DNA of 57,434 nt from Lysobacterales bacterium. Its GTDB lineage: Bacteria > Pseudomonadota > Gammaproteobacteria > Xanthomonadales > SZUA-5. A program made the translations under genes and the position numbers. The notes beneath the pieces are model-generated. The model ran no database searches and was not told the DNA's origin. It was given only the letters and a program-made list of their open reading frames with translations. The stretch's first letter is position 1. Each line of letters opens with the position of its first letter. The DNA is taken from the NCBI GenBank assembly GCA_019187485.1, contig JABAQR010000025.1:1-57434 (forward strand), written 5' to 3'. Below are positions 27,780-37,800 of this stretch, piece after piece.

Positions 27780-29576
27780 ATGAGCGCCGAAACCTCCTTC
27801 CGCACCCACCTGTGCGGCCGCGTCGACGAGACGCAGGCCGGCAATACCGTGGTCCTGTGCGGTTGGGCGAATACCCGGCGCGACCACGGCGGGGTGATCT
27901 TCATCGATCTGCGCGACCACAGCGGCATCGTCCAGGTGGTGATCGAGCCGGACAACGCCGCGGCCTTCGCCGCCGCCGACCGCGTGCGCTACGAGTACTG
28001 CCTGCGCATCGAGGGCACGGTGCGCGCGCGCCCGGCCACGCAGGTCAACGAGCGGCTTGCGACCGGGCGCATCGAGGTGGTGGCGGCGACCGTCGAGGTG
28101 CTGAATGCGTCGGCGCCGCTGCCCTTCATGCTCGACGAGACGCCGAACGAGGAGGCGCGTCTGCGCTGGCGCTACCTCGACATCCGCCGCACGCCGATGC
28201 AGAAGCAGTTGCGGCTGCGCACGCGGCTGGTGCAGGAGATCCGCCGCTACCTCGACGCGCAGGACTTCCAGGACATCGAGACCCCGATCCTGACCAAGGC
28301 CACGCCCGAAGGTGCGCGCGACTACCTGGTGCCGAGCCGCGTCAATCCGGGCCAGTTCTACGCGCTGCCGCAGAGCCCGCAGCTCTTCAAGCAGATCCTG
28401 ATGATGGCCGGCATGGACCGCTACTACCAGATCGCACGCTGCTTCCGCGACGAGGACCTGCGCGCCGACCGCCAGCCCGAGTTCACCCAGCTCGACATCG
28501 AGATGGCCTTCATCCGCGAGCAGGACATCCAGGAGCGCGTCGAGGACCTCGTGCGCCACGTGTTCCGCGCGGTGATCGGCGTCGAACTCGCCAATCCCTT
28601 CCCGCGCATGGCGTATGCCGAGGCGATGCGCCGCTACGGCTCGGACAAGCCGGACCTGCGCAACCCGCTGGAGCTGGTCGACGTCGCCGAATTCGTCAAG
28701 CAGAGCGGCTTCAAGGTCTTCGCTGGCCCGGCCAACGACCCCGGCGGCCGGGTCGCCGCGCTGCGCGTCCCCAACGGCGCCACGTTGACGCGCAAGCAGA
28801 TCGACGACTACGGCCCCTACGTGGCCCGCTACGGCGCCAAGGGCCTCGCCTGGATCCGTGTCGACGACCTCGCCAAGGGCCGCGAGGGCCTGACCAGCCC
28901 GATCGTCAAGTTCCTGGACGACGCCGCGCTCGACGGCATCCTGCGCACGAGCGCCGCGCAGACTGGCGATGTGATCTTCTTCGGCGCCGGTCCGTACAAG
29001 ACGGTGTCCGATTTCATGGGCGCGCTGCGCCTCGCCGTCGGCCGCGACCTGAAGCTGGTCGAGGATGCCTGGCGGCCGCTGTGGGTCACCGACTTCCCGA
29101 TGTTCGAGTTCGACCACGGCGAGAACCGCTGGGTCTCGCTGCACCACCCGTTCACGGCGCCGACCATCGAGGACGTCGCGGAACTGATGGCGAACCCCGG
29201 CGATGCGCTGTCGCGCGGCTACGACTGCGTGCTGAACGGCGTCGAGATGGGCGGCGGCTCGATCCGCATCCACCGTCCGGAACTGCAGTCGGCGGTGTTC
29301 CGCCTGCTCGGCATCGAGGAGGAGGAGGCGCATGCCAAGTTCGGCTTCCTGCTGGAAGCGCTGCGCTACGGCTGCCCGCCGCACGGCGGCATCGCCTTCG
29401 GCATCGACCGCATGGCCACGCTGATGTGCGGCGTCGATTCGATCCGCGAAGTGATCGCCTTCCCGAAGACCGCGAGCGCGCAGTGCCCGCTGACCGACGC
29501 ACCGAGCGGGGTGCCGGAGCGCCAGTTGCAGGAGCTGTCGGTACGGGTGGTGCGCAAGGAAGCGGCGAAGGGCTGA
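27780..29576 (+). CDS. aspS: Aspartyl-tRNA synthetase
   Basis: A 598-residue class II synthetase of the bacterial type. An N-terminal OB-fold anticodon domain (about 1-110) precedes the catalytic core: motif 1 around [23 protein letters not shown], motif 2 [15 protein letters not shown], a bacterial GAD insertion (about 290-420), and motif 3 [13 protein letters not shown] near the end. Length matches the E. coli enzyme (590). The ATG at 27780 opens the conserved N-terminus. Single-gene unit with repeat elements on both sides. Confidence 0.97.
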   Translation: MSAETSFRTHLCGRVDETQAGNTVVLCGWANTRRDHGGVIFIDLRDHSGIVQVVIEPDNAAAFAAADRVRYEYCLRIEGTVRARPATQVNERLATGRIEVVAATVEVLNASAPLPFMLDETPNEEARLRWRYLDIRRTPMQKQLRLRTRLVQEIRRYLDAQDFQDIETPILTKATPEGARDYLVPSRVNPGQFYALPQSPQLFKQILMMAGMDRYYQIARCFRDEDLRADRQPEFTQLDIEMAFIREQDIQERVEDLVRHVFRAVIGVELANPFPRMAYAEAMRRYGSDKPDLRNPLELVDVAEFVKQSGFKVFAGPANDPGGRVAALRVPNGATLTRKQIDDYGPYVARYGAKGLAWIRVDDLAKGREGLTSPIVKFLDDAALDGILRTSAAQTGDVIFFGAGPYKTVSDFMGALRLAVGRDLKLVEDAWRPLWVTDFPMFEFDHGENRWVSLHHPFTAPTIEDVAELMANPGDALSRGYDCVLNGVEMGGGSIRIHRPELQSAVFRLLGIEEEEAHAKFGFLLEALRYGCPPHGGIAFGIDRMATLMCGVDSIREVIAFPKTASAQCPLTDAPSGVPERQLQELSVRVVRKEAAKG

Positions 29577-29658
29577 GCGCCGGCGCGGCAGTGAACGGCA
29601 GGGCTGCCCTGCCGGCCGGGAAGAAACCGGCAACTGGCCCCGATTCAGCGCCTGATCG

Positions 29659-29770
29659 TTGACGCAAAGGGGCGCGAAGGACGCAAACAAAGGCAAGGGA
29701 GGGAGGACGATTCTGCTTCCGCTCTCCTTTGCGTCCTTTCTTTTCCTCTTTGCGTACTTTGCGTCCAACG
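29659..29770. repeat. Inverted repeat, GACGCAAAG type (family A), after aspS
   Basis: The left arm 29659-29690 (GACGCAAAGG, GGCGCGAAGG, ACGCAAAC units) pairs with the right arm 29725-29770 (CTTTGCGTCC, CTCTTTGCGTA, CTTTGCGTCC units). It lies in the 254-nt gap between the convergent ends of aspS and the TlpA-like gene. The rest of that gap shows no gene. Confidence 0.82.
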
Positions 29771-29830
29771 CTGTTCAGGCCAACCGGAGCAACCACGTTT
29801 CATCCTGCTCCGGTCGGGCCGCTGAGCTGC

Positions 29831-30373
29831 TCACATCGTCTGCAGCGCCGCCGCCACCTCGCCGCGCAGCTCCGCTTCGCGGTACTCGCCGAGCTTGCGC
29901 GCGCGCACGCGCCCTCGGGCATCGACGATCACCGTGAAGGGCAGCGCGTCGCGGTCGTTGCCGTAGGCGCGCATCAGCGCGAAGTCGGTCATCGACGCCA
30001 GCAGCACGGGGTAATCGATACCCATCTCGCCGACGTAGTCACGCACCGCCGCGGCCTCGTCGAGGGCGATCCCGAGCACCTCCACGCGATCGGCGCCGAA
30101 CTCCTGACGCAACTGCTGCAGCACCGGAATCTCGCGCCGGCAGGGCGCGCACCAGGGCGCCCAGAAATTGATCACCTGCACGCGGCCGTCGAAGGCGGAA
30201 CGGCGTGCGCTGGTGCCGTCCAGGGTCGGCAGCTCGAACTCGACCGCCGGCGCGCCGATCGCGAGTGCGTCCGGCGGTGGATTCAGGCCGAACCACGCGT
30301 GCGAGGCGTACAGGCCACCGGCGCCGGCGGCGAGCGCGGCGACGACGATCGCGACTTGCGCGCGCCAGCTCAT
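29831..30373 (-). CDS. TlpA/DsbE-family periplasmic thiol-disulfide oxidoreductase
   Basis: A 180-residue membrane-anchored thioredoxin-fold protein. An N-terminal signal anchor (about 5-27) is followed by the thioredoxin domain with the redox motif WCAPC (Cys75, Cys78) inside VINFWAPWCAPCRREIP, and a cis-Pro region LPFTVIVDARGRV. Such proteins reduce periplasmic targets such as apocytochrome c or metallochaperones, and take electrons from DsbD, whose gene is directly upstream. The ATG at 30373 overlaps the dsbD stop codon (ATGA), so translation is coupled; an upstream start at 30388 is less likely. Confidence 0.92.
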   Translation of the reverse strand: MSWRAQVAIVVAALAAGAGGLYASHAWFGLNPPPDALAIGAPAVEFELPTLDGTSARRSAFDGRVQVINFWAPWCAPCRREIPVLQQLRQEFGADRVEVLGIALDEAAAVRDYVGEMGIDYPVLLASMTDFALMRAYGNDRDALPFTVIVDARGRVRARKLGEYREAELRGEVAAALQTM

Positions 30374-32586
30374 GGCTGCGCGGCCCACGCGAGCGCTTCC
30401 TCGACGGTGCCGGCGGTCAGCAAGGCCGGCAGCACGCGCGGGGCGCCGCCGTTCTTCGGGTAGACCACGTACAGCGGCACGCCGACCGCGCCGTGCTGCT
30501 TGAGGAAGGCGCTGATCGCCGGATCCTCGTTGGTCCAGTCGCCCTTCAGATAGGCCGCATCAGCGGCTTCCAGCGCCGTGCGGAAGGCCGCTTGCGAGAG
30601 GACCGCGCGTTCGTTGACCTTGCAGGTCACGCACCAGTCGGCGGTCATGTTGACGAAGGCCGGGCGGCCGCTCGCCAGCACCTCGTTGAGACGCGCCTCG
30701 CTCCAGACCTCGCCGACATCGGCGATCGCCGCGAGGCTCTTCGCCGGGGCATCCAGGCCGGCGACGAAGCGCAGCGGCCAGGCCGCGAGCAGCAGCAGCG
30801 GCAGCGCCAGCGCCCAGCGCCGCAGGCGCGTGTCCGGACGGTGGCGCTCGAACCACCACAGCGCCATCGCCAGTGCAACGCCGCCGGCGAGCACCGCGGC
30901 GGCACCGTCGATGCCGACCTGGTGGCCGAGCACCCACAGCAGCCAGATGCCGGTCAGGTACATCGGGTAGGCGAGCGCCTGCTTGAGCGTTTCCATCCAC
31001 GCGCCGGGGCGCGGCAGCAGCCGCACCAGCGCCGGCACGAAGCCGATCACCAGGAAGGGCAATGCGAGGCCGAGGCCGAGCGCGAGGAAGATCGCGAACG
31101 CGGCCGGTGCCGGCTGCGCGACCGCGTAGGCGAGCGCGCCGCCCATGAAAGGCGCGGTGCAGGGGCTGGCGACCACGCAGGCGAGCACGCCGGTGAAGAA
31201 GGCGCCCTTGGAACCCTCGTCCTCGGTCAGCGACTGCCCGAGTCCGCCCCAGGAGGCGCCGAAGGCGATCACACCGGACATCGACAGCCCGATCGCCAGC
31301 ATCACGTACACCAGCAGCCCGACGAAGGCCGGCTGCTGCAACTGGAAGCCCCAGCCGAGCGCCGAACCGCCGCTGCGCAGCGCGAGCAAGGCGAGCCCGA
31401 TGGCGGCGAAGGAGCCCAGCACGCCAAGCGTGTACCAGAGCGCGTGGCGGCGCGCGTACGCGGCGTCGTGACCGCTCTCGGCGAGCGCCAGCGCCTTCAG
31501 CGACAGGATCGGCAGCACGCAGGGCATCAGGTTCAGGATCAGTCCGCCGAGCAGCGCCAGGCCGAGCGCGGCGAAGAGGCCGAGCGGCGCCGACGCAGCG
31601 GCACCCGCGTCGCCCGCGCCGCCGTCCATTCCAGCGTTCCCTGTCGCCTTCATGCCCTCGTCATCGGCACCTTGGCCCGCCGGCAAGTCCACCTGCAGCG
31701 TGCGTCGCATCACCGGATAGCAGATGTCGTTGGTCTTGCAGCCCTGGTACTCGGCGTCGATCGCGATCGACTGCGCGGCGGTCGACTCGCGCGCCACCGG
31801 CACCGGCAGCTCGAAGGATTCGAAATAGACCTGGACGTCGCCGAAGTGCGCATCGGTGTGCGCCTGCGCCGGCGGCCAGCGCGGCGTCAGCAGGCGCACG
31901 CCGGACGCGGCGGTGCGCAATTTCGTCTTGTCGCGGTAGAGGTAGTAGCCGGGCGCGATCGTGAAGCGCGCGAGCACACTGTCCGCGCCGGTGGCAATCG
32001 CCTCGAAGCGGAAGGCCTCGTCCTCGGGCAGCGCGCCCTGGGCGCCGCCGCTGGAGAGTCCGCCGGCCGGCAGGCCCAGGCTCAGCGTGCCTGGTTGCGA
32101 GACGCCGGGGCCGAACGCGCCGGTGGCGGTCACCGGCGCCGCGCCGCCCTCGGGCAGCGCCACCGAGATCCGCGTCTTCTGCGGCGGATAACAGATGCCG
32201 ATGTCGGCGCAGCCCTGGTAGCGCACCTCGAGTTCGATCGCCCCCGCGCTCGCCGGCAGCTCCGGCAGCGCCTGCGTCAGCAGCAGCGAGCCGCGGTAGG
32301 TCTCGACCGCGCCGAAGAACTCGTCGACCTTCTTCTCGCCGTCCGGAATCGAGAACGGAACCAGTTTCGGCTCGCCGCCGACCGCGGCGACGCCGAAGCG
32401 GTGGCGGTACATGTAGTAGCCCGGCGCGATCGCGAAGCGCAGCTCCACCGCGGCGCGCGTGGGCGCTGCCGCCGTGAGCGCGAAGGCCTGTTCGACCGGC
32501 AGCAGATCCGACTCATCCACCGCACGGCCTGGCAGCGACCACACCAGCAACAGGGCGAACAGGAATCCGGTCAGGCGGGCGGTCAT
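30370..32586 (-). CDS. dsbD: Thiol:disulfide interchange protein DsbD with duplicated alpha domain
   Basis: A 738-residue inner-membrane electron carrier that moves reducing power from cytosolic thioredoxin to the periplasm. Signal peptide about 1-21. Two DsbD-alpha-like domains occur in tandem: the first with Cys126 and Cys132 (GCADIGICYPP), the second with Cys283 and Cys289 (GCKTNDICYP). Eight or so membrane helices follow with the redox Cys pair in NLMPCVLPILSLK and VASPCTAPFMGG. The C-terminal thioredoxin-like gamma domain has DWCVTCKVNE. E. coli DsbD (about 565 residues) has only one alpha domain. The start at 32586 opens the signal peptide. Fourth gene of the dacA operon. Confidence 0.93.
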   Translation of the reverse strand: MTARLTGFLFALLLVWSLPGRAVDESDLLPVEQAFALTAAAPTRAAVELRFAIAPGYYMYRHRFGVAAVGGEPKLVPFSIPDGEKKVDEFFGAVETYRGSLLLTQALPELPASAGAIELEVRYQGCADIGICYPPQKTRISVALPEGGAAPVTATGAFGPGVSQPGTLSLGLPAGGLSSGGAQGALPEDEAFRFEAIATGADSVLARFTIAPGYYLYRDKTKLRTAASGVRLLTPRWPPAQAHTDAHFGDVQVYFESFELPVPVARESTAAQSIAIDAEYQGCKTNDICYPVMRRTLQVDLPAGQGADDEGMKATGNAGMDGGAGDAGAAASAPLGLFAALGLALLGGLILNLMPCVLPILSLKALALAESGHDAAYARRHALWYTLGVLGSFAAIGLALLALRSGGSALGWGFQLQQPAFVGLLVYVMLAIGLSMSGVIAFGASWGGLGQSLTEDEGSKGAFFTGVLACVVASPCTAPFMGGALAYAVAQPAPAAFAIFLALGLGLALPFLVIGFVPALVRLLPRPGAWMETLKQALAYPMYLTGIWLLWVLGHQVGIDGAAAVLAGGVALAMALWWFERHRPDTRLRRWALALPLLLLAAWPLRFVAGLDAPAKSLAAIADVGEVWSEARLNEVLASGRPAFVNMTADWCVTCKVNERAVLSQAAFRTALEAADAAYLKGDWTNEDPAISAFLKQHGAVGVPLYVVYPKNGGAPRVLPALLTAGTVEEALAWAAQP

Positions 32587-32641
32587 GATCGATACGGGCG
32601 CGGCGGGACCGGATGAGGACCGCGAAATGGCGCAAAAAGTT

Positions 32642-33004
32642 TCAGGCGGGGCCGGTTTGTGGCGCACGCGGCACCTGCAACGCCGTGGCCACGAGGCTTT
32701 CGTGCATCCAATCGAGGTAGCTCGCCAGTCCGGCCACCAGCGGGGTGGCAACGATTTCCGGACACTCGTAGGGATGCAGTTCACGCAGGCGGCGTTCCAG
32801 ATCGGGGTAGCGCGCCTCGCTGGTCTTGATCGCGAGCAAAGCCTCCTGCGCCTGTTCGACGGCGCCCTGCCAGCGATAGGTCGAGACCACCGGGGAGATG
32901 CGGTTGACGCAGGCGGCGAGGCGCTCGTCGACCAGCGTGCGCGCAAGCGTGTCGGCGACCTCTGGCGGGCAGGTGCACCAGACCATGCGCAGCCCGGTGC
33001 TCAC
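32642..33004 (-). CDS. cutA: CutA divalent-ion tolerance protein
   Basis: A 120-residue small trimeric protein of the CutA1 family, linked to copper tolerance; its molecular role is unsettled. Recognised from VWCTCPPEVADTLARTLVDERLAACVN, STYRWQGAVE, and HPYECPEIVATP. Translation most likely starts at GTG 33004, which overlaps the stop codon of the upstream DUF493 gene (GTGA); ATG at 32986 is the alternative and would remove 6 residues. Its position directly before dsbD is typical of gammaproteobacteria. Confidence 0.92.
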   Translation of the reverse strand: MSTGLRMVWCTCPPEVADTLARTLVDERLAACVNRISPVVSTYRWQGAVEQAQEALLAIKTSEARYPDLERRLRELHPYECPEIVATPLVAGLASYLDWMHESLVATALQVPRAPQTGPA

Positions 33005-33288
33005 AGCCGGTAGACCACTTCCGGGTGAGCCCTGACCACCGCGTACAGCGCTTCCAGCTCCTCGCGGCTGCTCACATGGACTTCGATGCGCACCGACTGG
33101 TAGCGCCCGGCACGACTCAGGCGATGCTCCACCGGCGCATCCGTGCGGCGTGCTCCGGCAGCCAGCAGCGCCGCCAGCAGCGAATCGCGGAAGTCCGCGT
33201 GCGCGGGCCCCATCGCGATCAATACGTGCGCGGCCGGGAACTGCAGGCCCGGCGCGGCGCTGGGGTCGATCCCCTCGACGCGGTTCAT
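33001..33288 (-). CDS. ybeD: DUF493 family protein (YbeD-like)
   Basis: A 95-residue small alpha/beta protein. The C-terminal half SVRIEVHVSSREELEALYAVVRAHPEVVYRL is the characteristic end of the YbeD/DUF493 family, an ACT-like fold often encoded after dacA and thought to play a regulatory role. The ATG at 33288 overlaps the dacA stop codon (ATGA) and its own stop overlaps the cutA GTG, so three genes are translationally linked. Confidence 0.9.
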   Translation of the reverse strand: MNRVEGIDPSAAPGLQFPAAHVLIAMGPAHADFRDSLLAALLAAGARRTDAPVEHRLSRAGRYQSVRIEVHVSSREELEALYAVVRAHPEVVYRL

Positions 33289-34475
33289 TCCTCGTCCTCG
33301 AACCACAGCCAGAAGCCATCGACCATGCGCCGCCACAGGCCGCCCTCGGGCGCGGCGGCGATCGCCACCAGCGGACGGTCGACCAGCGGCTTGCCATCGA
33401 GGCTGACACTGACCTTGCCGACCTGCTGTCCCGCCGCGACCGGCGCGACCAGCAGCGAGGGCAGGTCCATGCGCGCCTGCAACTGCTCGTACTTGCCGCG
33501 CGGGATCACCACCAGCACGTCCTCGGCCACGCCGAGCTGCACGCTTTCCACCTCGCCCTTCCACAGCTTGGGCTCGGCCAGCGTCTGTCCCTGCGCATAC
33601 AGCTTGTGCGCCTCGAAGAAGCGGAAGCCGTAGTTCAGCAAGGACTGGCTCTGCTGCGCGCGCGCCTCTTCGCTCTGGCTGCCCATGACCACCGCGATCA
33701 GGCGCATGCCGCTGCGCTCGGCGGAGCTCGCCAGACAGTAGCCGGCCGATTCGGTATGCCCGGTCTTGATGCCATCGACGCTTTGGTCGCGGCGCAGCAG
33801 CGCGTTGCGGTTGTACTGGCGGATGCCGTTGAAGGTGTACTCGGGCGTGGCGTACCAGTCGTAGTACTCGGGGAACTCCGCAATCATCGTGCGCGACAGC
33901 GTGGCGATGTCGCGCGCGGTCGAGTAGTGCTCTGGGTCGGGCAGGCCGGGCGCGTTCGTGAAATGGGTATTGGCCATGCCGATGCGCTGCGCCCAGGCAT
34001 TCATCTGCTGCACGAAGGCGTCCTCACTGCCGGCGACGTGCTCGGCGAGCGCGATCGTGGCGTCGTTGCCGGACTGCACGATCATGCCGAGCAGCAGGTC
34101 CTTGGCGCTCACCTCGCTGTTCGCGTTGACGAACATGCGCGAGCCACCGAGGCCGCGCTTCCAGGCGTTCTCGGATACCCGCACCGCGTCCTCGAGCTTG
34201 AGGCGGCCGTCGCGCAACTCGTGGAACAGTACGTAGGCCGCCATCACCTTGGTGATGCTGGCCGGTTCGACGCGCTCGTCGGCCTGTTGGGCGACGAGCG
34301 CCTGGCCGGTGGTGAATTCCATCAGCACCGCCGACTTGACCGGCAGCGAAGGCGGGTCCGGCACCGCCACCGGCGGCGCCTTCGGCGTCGGCAGCGTCGG
34401 TTGCGGCAGAGTCGGTGCCTGCGCGGCAAGTACGCCGCAGAAGCACAGCAGGAGCAGGGAGCACAGTCGGGTCAT
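33285..34475 (-). CDS. dacA: D-alanyl-D-alanine carboxypeptidase (PBP5/6 type)
   Basis: A 396-residue periplasmic low-molecular-weight PBP that trims peptidoglycan pentapeptides. Signal peptide about 1-20, then a Pro-rich linker. The active-site motifs are present: SITK (Ser73, Lys76), SGN (135-137) and KTG (237-239). A PBP5 C-terminal beta domain and an amphipathic membrane-anchoring end (WRRMVDGFWLWFEDEE) follow. The ATG at 34475 starts the signal peptide; a GTG at 34499 is possible but would give a poor one. First gene of the minus-strand unit dacA-ybeD-cutA-dsbD-tlpA. Confidence 0.95.
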   Translation of the reverse strand: MTRLCSLLLLCFCGVLAAQAPTLPQPTLPTPKAPPVAVPDPPSLPVKSAVLMEFTTGQALVAQQADERVEPASITKVMAAYVLFHELRDGRLKLEDAVRVSENAWKRGLGGSRMFVNANSEVSAKDLLLGMIVQSGNDATIALAEHVAGSEDAFVQQMNAWAQRIGMANTHFTNAPGLPDPEHYSTARDIATLSRTMIAEFPEYYDWYATPEYTFNGIRQYNRNALLRRDQSVDGIKTGHTESAGYCLASSAERSGMRLIAVVMGSQSEEARAQQSQSLLNYGFRFFEAHKLYAQGQTLAEPKLWKGEVESVQLGVAEDVLVVIPRGKYEQLQARMDLPSLLVAPVAAGQQVGKVSVSLDGKPLVDRPLVAIAAAPEGGLWRRMVDGFWLWFEDEE

Positions 34476-34803
34476 CGATCTACGCAGGCAGCGCGGCACG
34501 GGGAGAGCCGGCGGGTGGGAGGAAATGGTCGGCGACGCTAGCGGATCGCGATCCGACTTGCGTTAACGGAAGTGCAGCGCGCCAGGCCGGGCGAAATATC
34601 CGATCCGGCGCGGGCGTTGCCGAGCGCCCTTCGCGCGACGGCGGGCGGCGGCCGGAGAACCGCGTCCGCGGGCAGGCGGGTCGGCCGCGGCAGAACACCC
34701 TCACCCTGAAGCCCCGCTGGCCACGGCTTGATCCTGGCCATAGAGCCTGCAACCTAGCAGCGCTATCTTTGCGCACCTCCTCGCACACCGTGACGATGCC
34801 GTG
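34476..34803. other. 328-nt divergent gap between dacA and NAD-glutamate dehydrogenase
   Basis: Must hold both promoters. TATCTT at 34764-34769 is a possible -10 for the dehydrogenase gene, with no good -35. No ORF, RNA gene or repeat element is seen; it is one of the few long gaps here without an inverted-repeat element. Confidence 0.45.
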
Positions 34804-37800
34804 ATGAGCGCAAGCAACCGCATCGCCAGCCCCGCGCTGGCGCAGGTCCAGGAAGCGCTGAAATCCCTGGTTTCCGGCCCCAAGCTCAAGGAGGCCTGTG
34901 CCTTCGCGGCGCGCCTGTTCGAGCATCTGCCGGAGGAGGAGTACGGCGAGCGGCCGGCGCCGGCGTGGGGAGCGCTGACGCTGGATCTGCTGCGCTTCTT
35001 CCGCGAGCGCGGCGCGCATGCGGCGAAGGTACGCGCCTACAACCCTGTCCAGGAGGACGACGGCTGGGAGAGCACCCACACGGTGATCCAGATCGTCAAC
35101 GACGACATGCCCTTCCTGGTCGACACCGTGAGCATGGCGATCGCCCAGGACCATGTGTTGACGCACCTGATCCTGCACCCGGTAATGAAGGTCCAGCGCG
35201 ACCCGGCCGGCCACATCCTCGCCTTCGGCGACGAAGGCCAGCACGCGGAATCGCTGATCCATCTCGAAGTCGACCGCCAGACCGAGCCCGGCCGGCTCCA
35301 GGCGCTGACCGAGCGCATCGAGCAGGTGCTCGCCGACGTGCGTTCCTGCGTGCGCGACTTCGATGCCATGCACCACCGTGCGCTCGGCCTCGCCGAGGGC
35401 CTGGCCGCGCGCGAACTGCTGCACGATCCCGAGCATGTCGCCGAGTGCGCGGACTTCCTGCGCTGGATCGCCGACAACCACTTCACCTTCCTCGGCTACC
35501 GCGCCTACGAGACCGCCCAGGTGGACGGTGTGAACGTGCTGCGCGCCGTGCCGGGCAGCGGCCTTGGCCTGCTGCGCGGCGACGAATCGCAACTGCCGGT
35601 GCGCCCGCTGGCCACGCTGGCCGCACGCGAACTGTCGGAGGAGGGCGGCCTTCCTGATCTGCTGATCCTGTCCAAGACCAATGCGCGCTCTACCGTGCAC
35701 CATCCGGGCTACATGGATTACATCGGCGTGCTGCGCTTCGATGCGAACGGCCGTCCGGTCGGCGAAGACCGCTTCCTCGGTCTGTACACCTCGACCGCCT
35801 ACACCACGCGACCGAAGGACATCCCGCTGATCCGCACCAAGGTCGACGCGGTGTTTGCGCAGAGCAAGCTGCATCGCAGCGGCCACGGCGCCAAGCGTCT
35901 GCAACACATCCTGGAAACGCTGCCGCGCGACGAACTGTTCCAGGCATCGGTCGGAGAGCTCTATGCAACCGCGCTCGGCATCCTCAACCTGCAGGAGCGC
36001 CAGCGCACACGCCTGTTCGTGCGCCGCGACCGTTACGGCCGCTATTTTTCCGCCTTGGTGTACATCCCGCGTGACCGCTTCACCTCCGAAATCCGCGAAC
36101 GCATCGAGCAGACCCTGCGGCGCGCTTTCGCCGGCGAACGCTTCGATTCCACGGTACAGGTCTCCGAATCGGTGCTCGCGCGCCTGCATGTGGTGGTCCG
36201 TCCGAAGGCCGGCGAAAAGCCGGTCTACGAGGTGCGCGAGATCGAACAGCGCCTCGCCCAGATCGTGCGCAACTGGCAGGACGAGCTGCGCGACATCCTG
36301 ATCCAGAAACACGGCGAGGAGCGCGGCACCAAACTGTCCAGTCGTTTCGGCAAGGCCCTGCCGGCCGGCTACATCGAAGCGGTGACGCCCTGGGTGGCCG
36401 CCGCCGACGTCGAGGCCGCTGCGCAGTTGAAGGACAGCCACGACGTACGCCTGCAACTGTACCGCCCGCGCAAGAAGAGCGATGGCGCGCTGCGCTTCAA
36501 GGTGTTCCGGATGGGCACGCCGATCGCGCTCTCGGATGCGCTGCCGATGCTCGAGAACATGGGCCTGCGGGTGCATTCCGAGCACCCCTACGAGATGGAA
36601 GTGCCCGGCTTCAACATCCACATCCAGGACTTTGAAGTCGAACCGCTGGTGCCGCTGAGCGAGAATCTGGACGTGGCGCGCGAGCGCTTCCAGCAGGGTT
36701 TCGAGCAGATCTGGCGCGGGCGCGTCGAAAACGACGGCTTCAACCGCCTGGTGCTCGCGGCCGAGCTCGACGTGCGCGACGTGGTGATGCTGCGCGGCTA
36801 CTGCAAGTACTTGCAGCAGGTCGGCGTGACCTATTCGCAGGCCTACATGGAACGCGTGCTGGCGATGCACCCGATCACCACGCGCATGCTGGTCGAACTG
36901 TTCCACGCGCGCTTCGACCCCGCGCGCGAGCAGAAGGCGCACGCAGACGCTTCGCGGCGACGCATGGAGCGCGACTTCGGCGCGCTTGCCAACGACGAGC
37001 TGCGCACGCGCCTGCCGAACCTGGTCGCGACCGTGCTCGACATGTACGTCAAACCGCGCGGCGAACAGATCGCGCTGCTGGAACAGGCCCTGGCGGATCT
37101 GCTGGAGGTGGTGTCCAGTCTGGACGAGGACCGCATCCTGCGCGCCTACAAGGACGTGATCCGCGCCACCTTGCGCAGCAACCACTACCAGCGCATCGAC
37201 GGCAGGCCGAAGGACTACCTGTCCTTCAAGTTCGATTCCTCGAAGGTGCCAGGCATCCCCAAGCCGGTACCCTACCGCGAGATCTTCGTGTATTCGCCGC
37301 GGGTGGAAGGCGTGCACCTGCGCATGGGCACGGTGGCGCGCGGCGGCCTGCGCTGGTCGGACCGGCGCGAGGACTTCCGCACCGAAGTGCTCGGCCTGAT
37401 GAAGGCGCAGCAGGTCAAGAACACGGTGATCGTGCCGGTTGGCGCCAAGGGCGGATTCACCGTCAAGCAGCCGCCAGTCGGCGGCGACCGCGACGCGGTG
37501 CTCGCCGAGGGCGTGGCCTGCTACCGCACCTTCATCCGCGGCCTGCTCGACATCACCGACAACATCGTCGACGGCGCGGTGCAGCCGCCCGAGAGCGTGG
37601 TCCGCCACGATCCGGACGATCCCTACCTCGTGGTCGCCGCCGACAAGGGCACCGCGACCTTCTCGGACATCGCCAACGCGCTCAGTCAGGAGTACGGCTT
37701 CTGGCTGGACGACGCCTTCGCATCGGGTGGTTCGAAGGGGTATGACCACAAGAAGATGGGCATCACCGCCAAGGGCGGCTGGGAAAGCGTCAAGCGCCAT

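Noticed and set aside
20211..29770. Insertion sequence or MITE with transposase behind the inverted repeats
   Set aside because: No transposase fragment, no target-site duplication, and the four unit types are unrelated in sequence, so a single classical element does not explain them.
34480..37800. An 1106-codon minus-strand frame opposite glutamate dehydrogenase
   Set aside because: It overlaps the conserved catalytic region of the dehydrogenase and shows only shadow composition.
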